This document shows positions 35,711 through 45,083 of a stretch of DNA of 64,000 nt, piece by piece. Position numbers and translations under genes: made by a program. Origin of the DNA: JADKIH01 sp031417395. Its GTDB lineage: Bacteria; Bacteroidota; Bacteroidia; AKYH767-A; 2013-40CM-41-45. The notes under the pieces were generated by a model. It had not been told where the DNA came from, made no database searches, and worked only from the letters and a program-made list of their open reading frames with translations. Position 1 is the stretch's first letter, and each line of letters starts with the position of its first letter. Location: NCBI GenBank assembly GCA_031417395.1, contig JANOVM010000040.1, positions 7,164 through 71,163 on the forward strand, given 5' to 3'.

Positions 35711-35784
35711 GGTCCCGTAGCTCAATTGGATAGAGCAACTGCCTTCTAAGCAGTAGGTTATGAGTTCGATCCTCGTCGGGATCA
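35711..35784 (+). tRNA. tRNA-Arg (TCT)
   Basis: Acceptor stem GGTCCCG/CGGGATC (one G-T pair), discriminator A, D-arm GCTCAATTGGATAGAGC, anticodon stem ACTGC/GCAGT with loop CTTCTAA (anticodon TCT), T-arm with GTTCGATCC. CCA not encoded. Confidence 0.95.
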
Positions 35785-35920
35785 CTTTCATTTTCAATAT
35801 TTTACATCCATTATTTTCTTATTTTAAAAATTGATGGTATACCGATTGGTGTACACAATTGGTTTATTATTTTCTTCGATTAATAAATCAGCATATTTAA
35901 ATAAGTATTTTGTTACGCGA

Positions 35921-37318
35921 TCAATCTCTGAGGCAACGAACTGAATAACCACTCTTCTTGTCGTCGTTTTGAAAGTAGATGATGCCGTTTTGATAAGTTA
36001 GATTGTATTCATTGGCATTTGTCGCATTGCTCTCTGTTTTACTCCAATAGTAGCTGTAGCCGCCTATAAAACCACCGAAATTTCCAATATAGTTACGGAA
36101 ACTGCCAGGAAGTCCTGTGAAACCGCTAGTGTTGGTTGCATCTAAATTGGGATTAGACCAATGAGAATTTCCAGTTTCTTTCATTTTACCTCCTGCAACA
36201 GAAGAACCACCTAAACAACTTATCATTGAAATCCATTCCGAATCACTGGGTAAATGCCAGCCTATAGGAGCTAATCCTCTTGGATCATTTACTGCATACC
36301 AGTTGTATAGCTTTCCATAAATAGCAGCATAAGTTGCAGAGTCATTATTGTAATAACAATATGCGCCTGATGTTAAAGAAGCCCATAAATTTGGATCATC
36401 AACTCTTGGTATCGGATCTCCATTTCTATACGTACTTTCTGAAAGATTTTGAGTAGCCCATATTTGATTGCAGATAGTAACGCTAGGTAAATTAGCTGAA
36501 GAAAATGTTGTAAAAGAAATTTCATTTCCATAAGAAGTTCCAACACTATTTGTAGCATATGCCCTCACATAATAAGTAGTATTTGCCATTAAAAAAACAG
36601 CAATACTGCTAATATATGTACCAATGCCAGTTCCTTCCATTGTTTTGTTATTAGTAGTCGTAGGACTTGAAGATGTGCTCCAGCAGACACCTCTTGCAGT
36701 TATTGATGATCCACCGTCATTCGATATATTTCCACCAATTGTTAATATACTTGTTGGAAAGCTGAACGAAGTTGTTATTAATAATGGCAAACACCCTCCC
36801 CAAGTCGGAACTCCATTACAGAAAAATAAACTTTGTCCATGGCTGCCTGCAGGTACACGAACCCATTCTATCCCATTCCAATATTGCATATCCCCTAAGA
36901 CTACTCCCGGTTTGTTTCCATTGGCTGCGTTTAATGCATATGGTACGGATAAAAATTGAGTAACTCCTAATAACTGAAAGTTACTTCCACCGCTTGTGTC
37001 CATTTCAACTCTTAACCACTTATTGCCTTGGCCCCAGGGAATAGCACTGAAAGTTCCGTTTATTATTGTTCTTGATCCTATACTCAAATTAAAGAGGCCT
37101 GAACTGCTTGTTATTGTGATATGCGATTCGACATAAACCGGCTGACCTGTAGCAGAACTATCAAGAATACTTAGTCGAATAGCAATGTTTCGATTGAGTA
37201 ATGGAAAACCTTGGGCATTGCGTGTTATTCCCTGATAATTTATTACTTGTGGTGGTTGCGCAATAGAAAATGCTATGGTGGAATAGAAAAAAAACATTAA
37301 TATGATATTTGTTTTCAT
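35921..37318 (-). CDS. exported FISUMP-domain protein
   Basis: 465 aa: signal peptide, then an about 135-residue N-terminal domain (INYQGITRNAQGFPL, IRLSILDSSATGQPVY, SSSGLFNLSIGS, TQFLSVPYALNAANG) shared with the proteins at 37361 and 43081. Next is a fibronectin/Ig-like segment (residues about 195-285). The C-terminus is a 'Fibrobacter succinogenes major paralogous domain' (VTICNQIWATQNL, GKLYNWYAV, GWHLPSDSEW, YYWSKTES, GYSVRCLRD). FISUMP proteins are surface or secreted proteins of unknown function. It is the last of six leftward genes. Confidence 0.88.
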   Translation of the reverse strand: MKTNIILMFFFYSTIAFSIAQPPQVINYQGITRNAQGFPLLNRNIAIRLSILDSSATGQPVYVESHITITSSSGLFNLSIGSRTIINGTFSAIPWGQGNKWLRVEMDTSGGSNFQLLGVTQFLSVPYALNAANGNKPGVVLGDMQYWNGIEWVRVPAGSHGQSLFFCNGVPTWGGCLPLLITTSFSFPTSILTIGGNISNDGGSSITARGVCWSTSSSPTTTNNKTMEGTGIGTYISSIAVFLMANTTYYVRAYATNSVGTSYGNEISFTTFSSANLPSVTICNQIWATQNLSESTYRNGDPIPRVDDPNLWASLTSGAYCYYNNDSATYAAIYGKLYNWYAVNDPRGLAPIGWHLPSDSEWISMISCLGGSSVAGGKMKETGNSHWSNPNLDATNTSGFTGLPGSFRNYIGNFGGFIGGYSYYWSKTESNATNANEYNLTYQNGIIYFQNDDKKSGYSVRCLRD

Positions 37319-37360
37319 AAATGGAAGTTTATTTATTATAAAATATAATCGTATAAAATA

Positions 37361-38533
37361 TTAAAAAGTCCTTACAGCACGCACATAAAAGGACCACCCA
37401 CCAAAGAATGCTCCATAATAGTTTCCCTGTTGACCATTACTGAAATCCTGCGCCCAGGCAACACCACCGGTATAATTGATGTTGTCCTCGGAAGAACTCC
37501 AATACTTATTATTAGAAAAACCACCAATTGCTAATTTATTTAAAAATAACTTATGCAATTCATCTTTACTTGGCAAAAACCAGTCGTCATATCCATTTAA
37601 TACTAAATCAAAACATAATTTGGCGGCATAGTTGCCCGGACCTTGGCTCGTAACTATTGTATTTGTATTATTATTTCCAGTACCTAAAGCCAATAAGGTT
37701 GCGTTGGTTGTTGTTGGATTACCTAAATACCAGGAGGTGCTAATGCTTTGATCAAAAAGTGCAGCAATTATACCGTGTGGAACATTTTGATCAAAACCAG
37801 AATCACCAGATTGCAACAGGTATGCTATTTTGCCACCTTGATAGAATTGACCAATTACTAAGTTAATTTGACTTGCTCCTCCCAAAATATTTGTCCAGGC
37901 AGTACCATTAAAAATCTGTAATTCACCAGATACTCCGCAATCCGTACACCATAAAATTAAGCCTATAGCTGCATTAGAAATCGCATTACGTTGAATTAAT
38001 GACATGCGAGGAGGCAAAAAACCTTTTGAATTAGATTTTATTTCAACTTGAGCAGAAGGATCGGGAGAGTTTGTACCAATTCCGACATTTCCTATATTTG
38101 AATTGTAAATATCATATCCTGTTTTATTAAAATTTCCATTACCTGCATTCAAAGCATAGGGCACACTCAAAAACTGTGTGACTCCTATCAATTGATAGTT
38201 GTTTGCATTATTCAAATCCATCTCAACCTTCAACCATTTACTCCCTCGCTCCCACGGTATAACTGAAAAACTTCCATATAAAACAGTTCCACTCCCGATA
38301 TAAATATTAAAAAGTCCTGAACTATTTGTTTGTGTTGAATGAGTCTCTGTATAAACGGTTTGGCCTGTTGCAGAGCTATCGAGTATACTCAAGCGCAAAG
38401 AAATGCTTCCATTGATTAATGGGTAACCTATGGAATCTCGTGCTACACCTTGATAGTTTATTGCTTGCGGAGGCTGAGCAACTGATCTTAGGCAAAGAGT
38501 AAAAAACAAAATTATTAAAAACCGATTTTTCAT
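37361..38533 (-). CDS. exported protein with DUF1566-like C-terminus
   Basis: 390 aa. The signal peptide and shared N-terminal domain (PPQAINYQGVARDSIGYPL ... LSVPYALNAGNG) are followed by an adhesin/tail-fibre-like sentence (NVGIGTNSPDPSAQVEIKS, common in head-domain proteins of this phylum) and a C-terminal Lcl/DUF1566-like domain (DDWFLPSKDELHKLF ... YWSSSEDN ... YVRAVRTF). Fifth gene of the run; 17 bases after the 799-aa repeat protein. Probably surface-exposed; function unknown. Confidence 0.85.
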   Translation of the reverse strand: MKNRFLIILFFTLCLRSVAQPPQAINYQGVARDSIGYPLINGSISLRLSILDSSATGQTVYTETHSTQTNSSGLFNIYIGSGTVLYGSFSVIPWERGSKWLKVEMDLNNANNYQLIGVTQFLSVPYALNAGNGNFNKTGYDIYNSNIGNVGIGTNSPDPSAQVEIKSNSKGFLPPRMSLIQRNAISNAAIGLILWCTDCGVSGELQIFNGTAWTNILGGASQINLVIGQFYQGGKIAYLLQSGDSGFDQNVPHGIIAALFDQSISTSWYLGNPTTTNATLLALGTGNNNTNTIVTSQGPGNYAAKLCFDLVLNGYDDWFLPSKDELHKLFLNKLAIGGFSNNKYWSSSEDNINYTGGVAWAQDFSNGQQGNYYGAFFGGWSFYVRAVRTF

Positions 38534-38550
38534 ATTTATGATTTCTTAAT

Positions 38551-40950
38551 TTATGGGTGCATTGAGAATATAATATAATAGACATTATTCTCCTCCAACA
38601 CATAATCACTCGATTCAACTACTCCATCACCGCTAATATCCTGTGGCATATACCCTAAGTATGTAAAGTAAACAGCGTTCTCCATTTCACCGTAATCTGA
38701 GGATTCCACCACTCCATCTTGTCGGCCGACTGTGCTTGTTGTTGCGTCGATTATGTCTCCGCTAAATAGAGCAAAGTTTCCATCCCCGAGATCCGCTAAA
38801 TTATTACCGTAGGCTTGGTTAATTGATGTGTTAAAATGATAATCTGACAGCAAATCTTTTACGGGGACTGGAGAAGAGCTCCATGTCTCAATAGCATTGC
38901 GATGGCGAAGGATTAAATAATAACGATCGTAGTCAGGAGTAGTAGTAAAATGAAAAATGCCGTTACCGTTTATATCAATTACAGATTTGTCAATGTATAA
39001 AATATCATAGGGGTAATTGGGTTGTGCTAATTCCATGATCATTGTGTCGCACAGGGTTGGATAGTTTACTGAGTTGACTGTTGCATTCATCATGTTGTTG
39101 CCAAGATAAAATCCTTCGATAAAAACCTTTATGGTCATATTAAATGCGCAATAATTTGCAAAGACAGTTACATGGGCTGTATCACGATCACCAATACCAT
39201 TCGTTCCTATTACCGTATAGGTAGTAATGGTATCGGGTGCTGCTTTTACATAATTGCCATTCGTGCTGCTTAACCCTAAAGCCGGAAACCATTCGTAACT
39301 CGAAGCACCATATGCAAACAATTGAGCACTGTCGCTTTTACAGCGATTAATATATTCTGGTGAAGAATAAACACCAAATTCATTCGAGGGTGCGGCTATA
39401 TTTAGTACTTGCGCAAAGATTGGCCCCCAATTGTTATCCTGATCTCTTACTCGAACTTTCAAGAGATGCATTCCATTTGCAGGCAGATTATTAACCTGGA
39501 GATGCATTTCTTCTAAGGACTCATTGAAATGACCGTCACTTACAGACAAAGGTGTAGCATTACCTTCACCCGGATCATTATTGGCCCAAAAATATTCTGC
39601 TGTAGTTACTACCCTCTTTGTGTAAGAAGGAACAGGGTCCTGACCTCCTACACTGACAATAGATCTAAATATTGGCCCCCAATTTCCGTCTTGATCCTTT
39701 ACACGGATATTAAATAGATTCTGTCCAAGTGAAGGGGCATATAAACCATTAGCAAAAAGTTGTTCTAAAGATTGATCAAGATTTCCATCTACAGCAAGAA
39801 TCGGAGTTCCGTTACCTGTTCCTGGGTCTGAGGTTCCCCAGAAATATTCAGCGGCAGTGATTAGCTTTTTTGGAAACGTTGGCAATGGATCAAGACTATT
39901 AACTCTTACTACAGATTTAAATATAGGCCCCCACCGACCATCCTGATCCTTTACTCGAATATTAAATAGATTTTGTCCATTCAAAGGAACGTTTAATCCA
40001 TTTGCATATAACTGCTCTAAAGACTGATCTAAATTTCCGTCAGTAGCAAGAATCGGTGTTCCATTACCCGCTCCAGGGTCCGAAGTTCCCCAAAAAAATT
40101 CTGCTGCGGTTATATATCTTTTAGGAAAAGGAAGAATAGGATCCTGTCCTTCTACTCTTACAATCGATTTATATAATGGCCCCCATTTTCCATCTTGATC
40201 TTTTACTCTGATGTTAAATAGATTCTGTCCTTGCGATGGAGCAGTAATTCCAATTGCATACAACTGTTCAAGCGACTGATCAAGATTACCGTCAACAGCC
40301 AATATAGGTGTGCCGTTTCCTGAACCAGGGTCGGTTGTTCCCCAGAAATATTCTGCATCAGTTAGATATCTTTTTGGAAAAGGTGAAATAAGAATCTGTC
40401 CTTCTACATTTACAATCGATTTATATAATGGTCCCCACTTTCCTTCTTTATCCTTCACGCGGATATTGAAGAGATTCTGAACTTGTGAGGGAGCAGTTAA
40501 GCCGTTTGCATATAGTTGTTCTAAGGATTGATCGAGGTTACCATCGGAAGCGAGAATGGGGTTTCCGTAGCCCGAGCCTGGATCTATTGTCCCCCAAAAA
40601 TATTCTGCTGCTGTAATAAATCTTTGAGCAAATGAAATCACAGTTGGACTTCCTTCAACAATTATAACAGATTTATACAAAGGCCCCCAATTACCATCTT
40701 GATCTTTTACTCGAATATTAAATAAATTTGCCCCTTGTGCTGGAGGAAATAATCCATTAGCATATAATTTTTCCAGTGATTGATCCAGATTCCCATCGAT
40801 AGCAAAAACAGGAGATCCATTCCCAGTACCGGGGTCTATCGTACCCCAGAAATATTCAGCTGAAATAATTTTTCTTTGCGCTTGAGCCTTAGATGAATGA
40901 CAACAAGACAATAAAGAAAGAAATATTAAAGCATAAATGAAACGGATCAT
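38551..40950 (-). CDS. exported six-repeat protein with dockerin-like end
   Basis: 799 aa. After a signal peptide (FIYALIFLSLLSCCHSSKAQA) come six repeats of about 80 residues, each built on AEYFWGT.DPG.GNGTPI, DGNLDQSLEQLYANGL and NLFNIRVKDQDG.WGP; the sixth is diverged. Then an Ig-like domain, a domain shared with the protein at 42247 (IKVFIEGFYLGNNMM ... RHRNAIETWSS) and a C-terminal pair of dockerin-like loops (GRQDGVVESSDYGEMENAVY and DISGDGVVESSDYVLEENNVY). A T9SS sorting signal is not obvious. Fourth from the left of the six-gene run. Confidence 0.85.
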   Translation of the reverse strand: MIRFIYALIFLSLLSCCHSSKAQAQRKIISAEYFWGTIDPGTGNGSPVFAIDGNLDQSLEKLYANGLFPPAQGANLFNIRVKDQDGNWGPLYKSVIIVEGSPTVISFAQRFITAAEYFWGTIDPGSGYGNPILASDGNLDQSLEQLYANGLTAPSQVQNLFNIRVKDKEGKWGPLYKSIVNVEGQILISPFPKRYLTDAEYFWGTTDPGSGNGTPILAVDGNLDQSLEQLYAIGITAPSQGQNLFNIRVKDQDGKWGPLYKSIVRVEGQDPILPFPKRYITAAEFFWGTSDPGAGNGTPILATDGNLDQSLEQLYANGLNVPLNGQNLFNIRVKDQDGRWGPIFKSVVRVNSLDPLPTFPKKLITAAEYFWGTSDPGTGNGTPILAVDGNLDQSLEQLFANGLYAPSLGQNLFNIRVKDQDGNWGPIFRSIVSVGGQDPVPSYTKRVVTTAEYFWANNDPGEGNATPLSVSDGHFNESLEEMHLQVNNLPANGMHLLKVRVRDQDNNWGPIFAQVLNIAAPSNEFGVYSSPEYINRCKSDSAQLFAYGASSYEWFPALGLSSTNGNYVKAAPDTITTYTVIGTNGIGDRDTAHVTVFANYCAFNMTIKVFIEGFYLGNNMMNATVNSVNYPTLCDTMIMELAQPNYPYDILYIDKSVIDINGNGIFHFTTTPDYDRYYLILRHRNAIETWSSSPVPVKDLLSDYHFNTSINQAYGNNLADLGDGNFALFSGDIIDATTSTVGRQDGVVESSDYGEMENAVYFTYLGYMPQDISGDGVVESSDYVLEENNVYYIIFSMHP

Positions 40951-40960
40951 TCTAAATAAA

Positions 40961-42178
40961 TTAATGGTTTGTGTGACCTTCTGCTTTAATATTTATAGGA
41001 GTTGAAGTACTACTAATAACTCTTGGAATATCCAGCCAATGAACTCGACCCTTTCCCATTCCAACTGTTACTGTTGGCTGAAAATTATCAATGGAGTATG
41101 ACCCTCCATATGTACCAAGATCATTTCGAGTTAAATCGATATCAGTATATTCAGGCAGATAATTTCCTTTGTCAATGCATTCAGGATATGAACATCTTCC
41201 AAATGAATCAAAAGGAGAATAGTTAGGACTTATATTATATGTAAATTGGTCAGAGCTACTAATGCAATAACAAAGGTTGTATTTAAATAAAATCAAACTA
41301 CCGCCACCTGAATTACTTAATGTAACGTTACTATTTCCACAATAATAACATGGTGGTGAATATATAATATTACTTGCTATTAATATTTGAGCTGTAGTTA
41401 AATAATTAGGGCCTGCAAAAATAATTGCCGTAGAAGCACCATAATTGCCGTAAAATGAATTATTTAAAATTAAATTAATGTGAGTTAAAAAGTAATTAAA
41501 ATAATATAATTGAATTGTTTTAAAAATAAAATTGTTACAAATCAATAATTTTTCAAAAGTATCAATATAAATTTCTCTTGAAATGTTTCCTACTAATATT
41601 AAAGAATCACTAATTGAATAATTTGAAGATTCTTTAAAAATATTTATGACCCCCGTTCTTGAACCAATTACTTTCCCATGTCTAAAATAAACATCATTTG
41701 TTGATGAATTAATTAAATTAATAAAAAGATTATCATAATTAAAATATGAATCTCCAAAATTACAATCAATAATATTTATTATTCCTCGGTTGTTAATAGA
41801 AATACCTCCCCCTAATACTTCAATGCGTTTATCGTAATTAGTAATTGATCCATTTATGGGATCAACAAGATCAATTCCGAACAAAGTAATATTCATATTC
41901 GTAAATGGCTGTATTGAAATTCTTCCCGAAATTTTTAATCGTGAGGTATCAATTCCATTTACAATACTAATATTCTTATTAAGCATAAGGTTTTCCTGCC
42001 ATGGTTTTCCGTCATACTTGTCAAATACAATAATTGAATCACCGCTATTAGATGTATCAATTGCGGATTGAATTGTAGAAAAAGAGCTCAAATAGCCGTC
42101 TTGTCGAACAACTAAACTCGCTGCATAATTTGTGTTAAAGCAAAAAATAAAGACAATAAAAGCAAATAAATTTTTCAT
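40961..42178 (-). CDS. exported right-handed beta-helix-like protein
   Basis: 405 aa with signal peptide (NLFAFIVFIFCFNTNYA). Residues 30-60 (SLVVRQDGYLSSFSTIQSAIDTSN style) are the usual start of pectin-lyase-like beta-helices, where a 'set up' strand precedes coils, followed by Asn-rich short turns (NITLFGIDL, ISINNRGIINIIDCNF). I see no catalytic motif of a polysaccharide lyase. It lies 10 bases upstream of the repeat protein in the run. Confidence 0.72.
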   Translation of the reverse strand: MKNLFAFIVFIFCFNTNYAASLVVRQDGYLSSFSTIQSAIDTSNSGDSIIVFDKYDGKPWQENLMLNKNISIVNGIDTSRLKISGRISIQPFTNMNITLFGIDLVDPINGSITNYDKRIEVLGGGISINNRGIINIIDCNFGDSYFNYDNLFINLINSSTNDVYFRHGKVIGSRTGVINIFKESSNYSISDSLILVGNISREIYIDTFEKLLICNNFIFKTIQLYYFNYFLTHINLILNNSFYGNYGASTAIIFAGPNYLTTAQILIASNIIYSPPCYYCGNSNVTLSNSGGGSLILFKYNLCYCISSSDQFTYNISPNYSPFDSFGRCSYPECIDKGNYLPEYTDIDLTRNDLGTYGGSYSIDNFQPTVTVGMGKGRVHWLDIPRVISSTSTPINIKAEGHTNH

Positions 42179-42246
42179 TTTATAATTATTTTATTTAAAA
42201 TTACATTATAAGACAAACAAAAGAAGAAATTATTAAATACTGATTT

Positions 42247-43074
42247 TCATGGTGACATGATCACCCTAGTATAATAAACCTCATTCTCCATCAACCCATA
42301 ATCCGCCGACTCCACTACCCCATCCCCTGTTATATCCTCTATATGATAACCGAGTAAGGTAGTAGGGACAGCACTTTCCATATCCGAATAATCCTGCGAC
42401 TCAACGACGCCATCTTGCAGACCAACGGTTGCTGTTGCAGCATCGCTGATGTCTCCGCTATAGATTGCCCAGCCAAGACTATCGAATGTAAGAATCTGGT
42501 TCCCTCCGTAAGCCTTGTTCTTTGCAGTTGTGAAGTCGTAAGAATTTTCCGGTTGAAGATATACAGGTATAGCACTCCATGTTTCAATTGAGTTGCGATG
42601 ATTCAGTTTTAGATAGTAACTATTCTCAACACTACTATTAAATTTGAAGTTAGCCAGGCCATTAATATTTATTATCGAAGTGGCAGTCTCTATAATAGAA
42701 AGTGTGACCTTATCTACAAGAGTTAAGCGAAGCGTATCAACATCGTTATAATTTGTTGAGGCTCCTACTTTATACAAGCATCCTCCGAAGCCGCTGTTGT
42801 CCATTAAACCGTTTCCAGAGTAGAAGCCTTCGAAGTAGACTTTTATGTTCATTCTGTTTATGCTTGGTTGCAGCAGACCTTGTGTGATTATGTTGTTGTT
42901 ATTGGAAATGAGGCCGGTGATGGGTTCGCCGATGTTTATGTCGAGTCCGGCGTAGGGGGTTTGGAAGGAGGTTCCGATTGAGTTAAATGCTGATGGAGAA
43001 ATGGATTGCGCATCAGCGTACCCGCAAACACAAACCATACAGTCAATAAATAAAACCTTGAAAATGCTTTTCAT
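42247..43074 (-). CDS. exported protein with dockerin-like end
   Basis: 275 aa. A short N-terminal segment (PYAGLDINIGEPITGLI, then ITQGLLQPS) resembles the linker before T9SS sorting domains. It then has the domain shared with the protein at 38551 (MNIKVYFEGFYSGNGLM ... LNHRNSIETWSA) and two dockerin-like loops, GLQDGVVESQDYSDMESAV and DITGDGVVESADYGLMENEV. The D-x-x-x-D-G-x-x-x-x-x-D spacing fits a Ca-binding loop. Second gene of the run. Confidence 0.82.
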   Translation of the reverse strand: MKSIFKVLFIDCMVCVCGYADAQSISPSAFNSIGTSFQTPYAGLDINIGEPITGLISNNNNIITQGLLQPSINRMNIKVYFEGFYSGNGLMDNSGFGGCLYKVGASTNYNDVDTLRLTLVDKVTLSIIETATSIININGLANFKFNSSVENSYYLKLNHRNSIETWSAIPVYLQPENSYDFTTAKNKAYGGNQILTFDSLGWAIYSGDISDAATATVGLQDGVVESQDYSDMESAVPTTLLGYHIEDITGDGVVESADYGLMENEVYYTRVIMSP

Positions 43075-43080
43075 AATAAA

Positions 43081-43857
43081 TTATCTTATACAAATTACTT
43101 TTAAATTATTATCATTAGATATATAACCATCATTTAATTTAAAGGAAAAATCGGGAGGGTATTTAAATACTCTTAAGGAAATAAATTCACCTCTTTGTGG
43201 TGGACTTTGCGACAAAGTCATTTTTGTCCAAATATCCGTATATGAAGTTGAAACTGGAAAAGAGGAGAAAGGAAAAGATAAATAACCATTCAGTTCAATA
43301 TAGTTTTGTATTTCGTCAATAGTAGGTAGCCTCCAATCTGAAAATCCACCTTCTGTCAACGAAGTACAGTAATCTAAAGCATAAAAATATTTATAACTAT
43401 TAAGGCTTACTTGTGAAAATGAAGATATTGATGTAGCATTGTTTAGATTTGTACTTATCGAATTGGCTGTTGCTGAATGCAAAGCATAAGGAACACTCAA
43501 AAACTGTGTTGTTCCTATCAAATTGTAATTACTCCCTGCAGCAGTATCCATCTCGGTTTTTAACCACTTATCGCCCTGGCCCCAAGGAATAGAAGAAAAT
43601 GCCCCGCTGATAATTGTACCTAATCCAATTCCTAAATTAAACAACCCTGAACTACTTGTAGTAACATTCTGTGTTTCCACATAAACCGCCTGCCCGGTAG
43701 CAGAGGAATCGAGAATGCTCAATCGAAGACTAATATTACGATTAACCAATGGGAAACCTTGAGCGTTCCTCGCCACCCCCTGATAATTGATAGCCTGTGG
43801 CTGAGCAATAGCCGAAATTGAATAAATAACAAAAGCAGCAAGTAATGTGTATTTCAT
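43081..43857 (-). CDS. exported protein, shared N-domain, short DUF1566
   Basis: 258 aa, first gene of the six-gene run. Signal peptide, shared N-terminal domain (QAINYQGVARNAQGFPL, LSILDSSATGQAVY, TQFLSVPYALHS), then a short Lcl/DUF1566-like domain (YALDYCTSLTEGGFSDWRLPTIDEI). It is 6 bases upstream of the next gene. An exact -7 element lies 45 bases before the ATG and may drive the whole run. Confidence 0.83.
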   Translation of the reverse strand: MKYTLLAAFVIYSISAIAQPQAINYQGVARNAQGFPLVNRNISLRLSILDSSATGQAVYVETQNVTTSSSGLFNLGIGLGTIISGAFSSIPWGQGDKWLKTEMDTAAGSNYNLIGTTQFLSVPYALHSATANSISTNLNNATSISSFSQVSLNSYKYFYALDYCTSLTEGGFSDWRLPTIDEIQNYIELNGYLSFPFSSFPVSTSYTDIWTKMTLSQSPPQRGEFISLRVFKYPPDFSFKLNDGYISNDNNLKVICIR

Positions 43858-43901
43858 GTGGTCAGATAAAAACTTTGAAAGTAAAATGTGTTTCGTTAAT
43901 T

Positions 43902-43909
43902 CAAATATA
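43902..43909 (-). promoter_or_regulatory. -7 element for six-gene secreted run
   Basis: Minus-strand TATATTTG, exact TAnnTTTG, 45 bases before the first ATG of the run. The -33 region reads CTTT about 18 bases upstream, a partial match. Confidence 0.45.
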
Positions 43910-44566
43910 GATAATTATTTGATATTTAAAGGAAAATAAAGCTGAACTGAAAAAGGGAAAAATTAATTTACCATAAATAGCCTGAAATACTTATAAATAG
44001 GGTGTTTTCAGCTTTCACTTGTAAATTCAATATCTTTTTAAAAATATTTTATTACAAAAAGAAGCAACCGTAAAACCGACCTTTTTTTAATATTTATAAA
44101 GTTTCAACTTATAGGTCGATGATTTATTAATCAATTTTCCAAATATTTGTTAATGGCCACAAAGTTCAGAATTATAGATTATGCTTAAGTAGTCTTATTC
44201 GAAATATATTAATATTGATTTGAACCAAAAATTATAAAAAAGTGAAAACTCATTTATCAAGGATTGATCCGAGTTTTGAGCTTTATCACTCCAAGAAAAA
44301 AAAGTTTGCAAATTCAAGTTTTTTCCCAATTATGAAACTCTTTCAATCATTCAGTCAGCAGAACCACAGTCATTAAAAAAATTAGCAAGACAAACTATAC
44401 CGGAAAATAGACCTTCTTCAATTGGAAATATTAAAACGAATTTCAAACCGAAAATTCGCGGTTATTGCATTAGAGACCCCGAAAATCTTTATTTCGATCA
44501 AATTTAATAAAAAGACTTGATTTTCCTATCAAGAATTCCTATTCTTGGGTTCTTAAACACATTACT
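43910..44566. other. intergenic region at island edge
   Basis: About 650 bases, very AT-rich, without a supported gene. From about 44293 to 44507 on the plus strand a frame without ATG reads like coding sequence (FFPNYETLSII, PKIRGYCIRDPENLYFDQI, then stop), possibly a gene remnant. A weak promoter-like TATTCTTG lies at 44540-44547, just before the lipoprotein gene. Confidence 0.4.
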
Positions 44567-45073
44567 ATGAAAAGATTATTCCTATTTTTCCTACTTATGA
44601 ACATCACACTTTCCGGCTGTGGCCCGTCACAACAGGAACTCGAAGTGAAGAAGAAAACAGAACAAGATTCCATCCTCATCGCTCAGAAGAACCTAATGGA
44701 TTCCGTAGCCAATGCAACCAAAATCCAAATAGAACAGCAACGGCAAGCAGAAGAAGCCGCAACACTCCAGGCGAAAAGGAACAAAGAACATTCCGATTCT
44801 CTTTACGAAAGACTGATACAATGTAGATCAGAATTGGAAGTGGCACAGATGAAGCTGAACGACTCTAAGCAGTTCCAGTTACTGCGAACTTCGGAGGAGA
44901 AATATTCACAGGTTCAGAAGGCGAGGTCAGATGTGGATCACCTCCGGTTGGAAATCTCACGGGTCGAAAACGAGTTGCGTGGTAAAGAATCTGTTAGCGC
45001 GGAAGAGAGCGCGGCAACAGAGAAGGCGGTACAGGATTCCATCTCGGCAGCGAATCAGGCCGCAGGACATTAA
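44567..45073 (+). CDS. coiled-coil lipoprotein
   Basis: 168 aa. The signal peptide ends in a lipobox (ITLSGC), so the mature N-terminal Cys is lipidated. The rest is almost all helix, rich in Glu/Gln/Lys/Ala with heptad-like spacing (VDHLRLEISRVENELRGKE). The 3' part is by eye more GC-rich than the surrounding DNA. It is 10 bases upstream of the putative AbiC-family gene and probably in one operon with it. It could be a periplasm-facing partner of the membrane proteins encoded next; this is inferred only from position. Confidence 0.8.
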   Translation: MKRLFLFFLLMNITLSGCGPSQQELEVKKKTEQDSILIAQKNLMDSVANATKIQIEQQRQAEEAATLQAKRNKEHSDSLYERLIQCRSELEVAQMKLNDSKQFQLLRTSEEKYSQVQKARSDVDHLRLEISRVENELRGKESVSAEESAATEKAVQDSISAANQAAGH

Positions 45074-45083
45074 AGAAATTATT

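Noticed and set aside
36624..36959. 111-codon plus-strand frame
   Set aside because: Antisense to the FISUMP-domain gene, Pro/Val-rich shadow composition.
35921..43857. Reading the secreted run as a prophage tail module
   Set aside because: The tail-fibre-like phrases are common in Bacteroidota secreted proteins and no capsid, terminase, portal or lysis gene is nearby.
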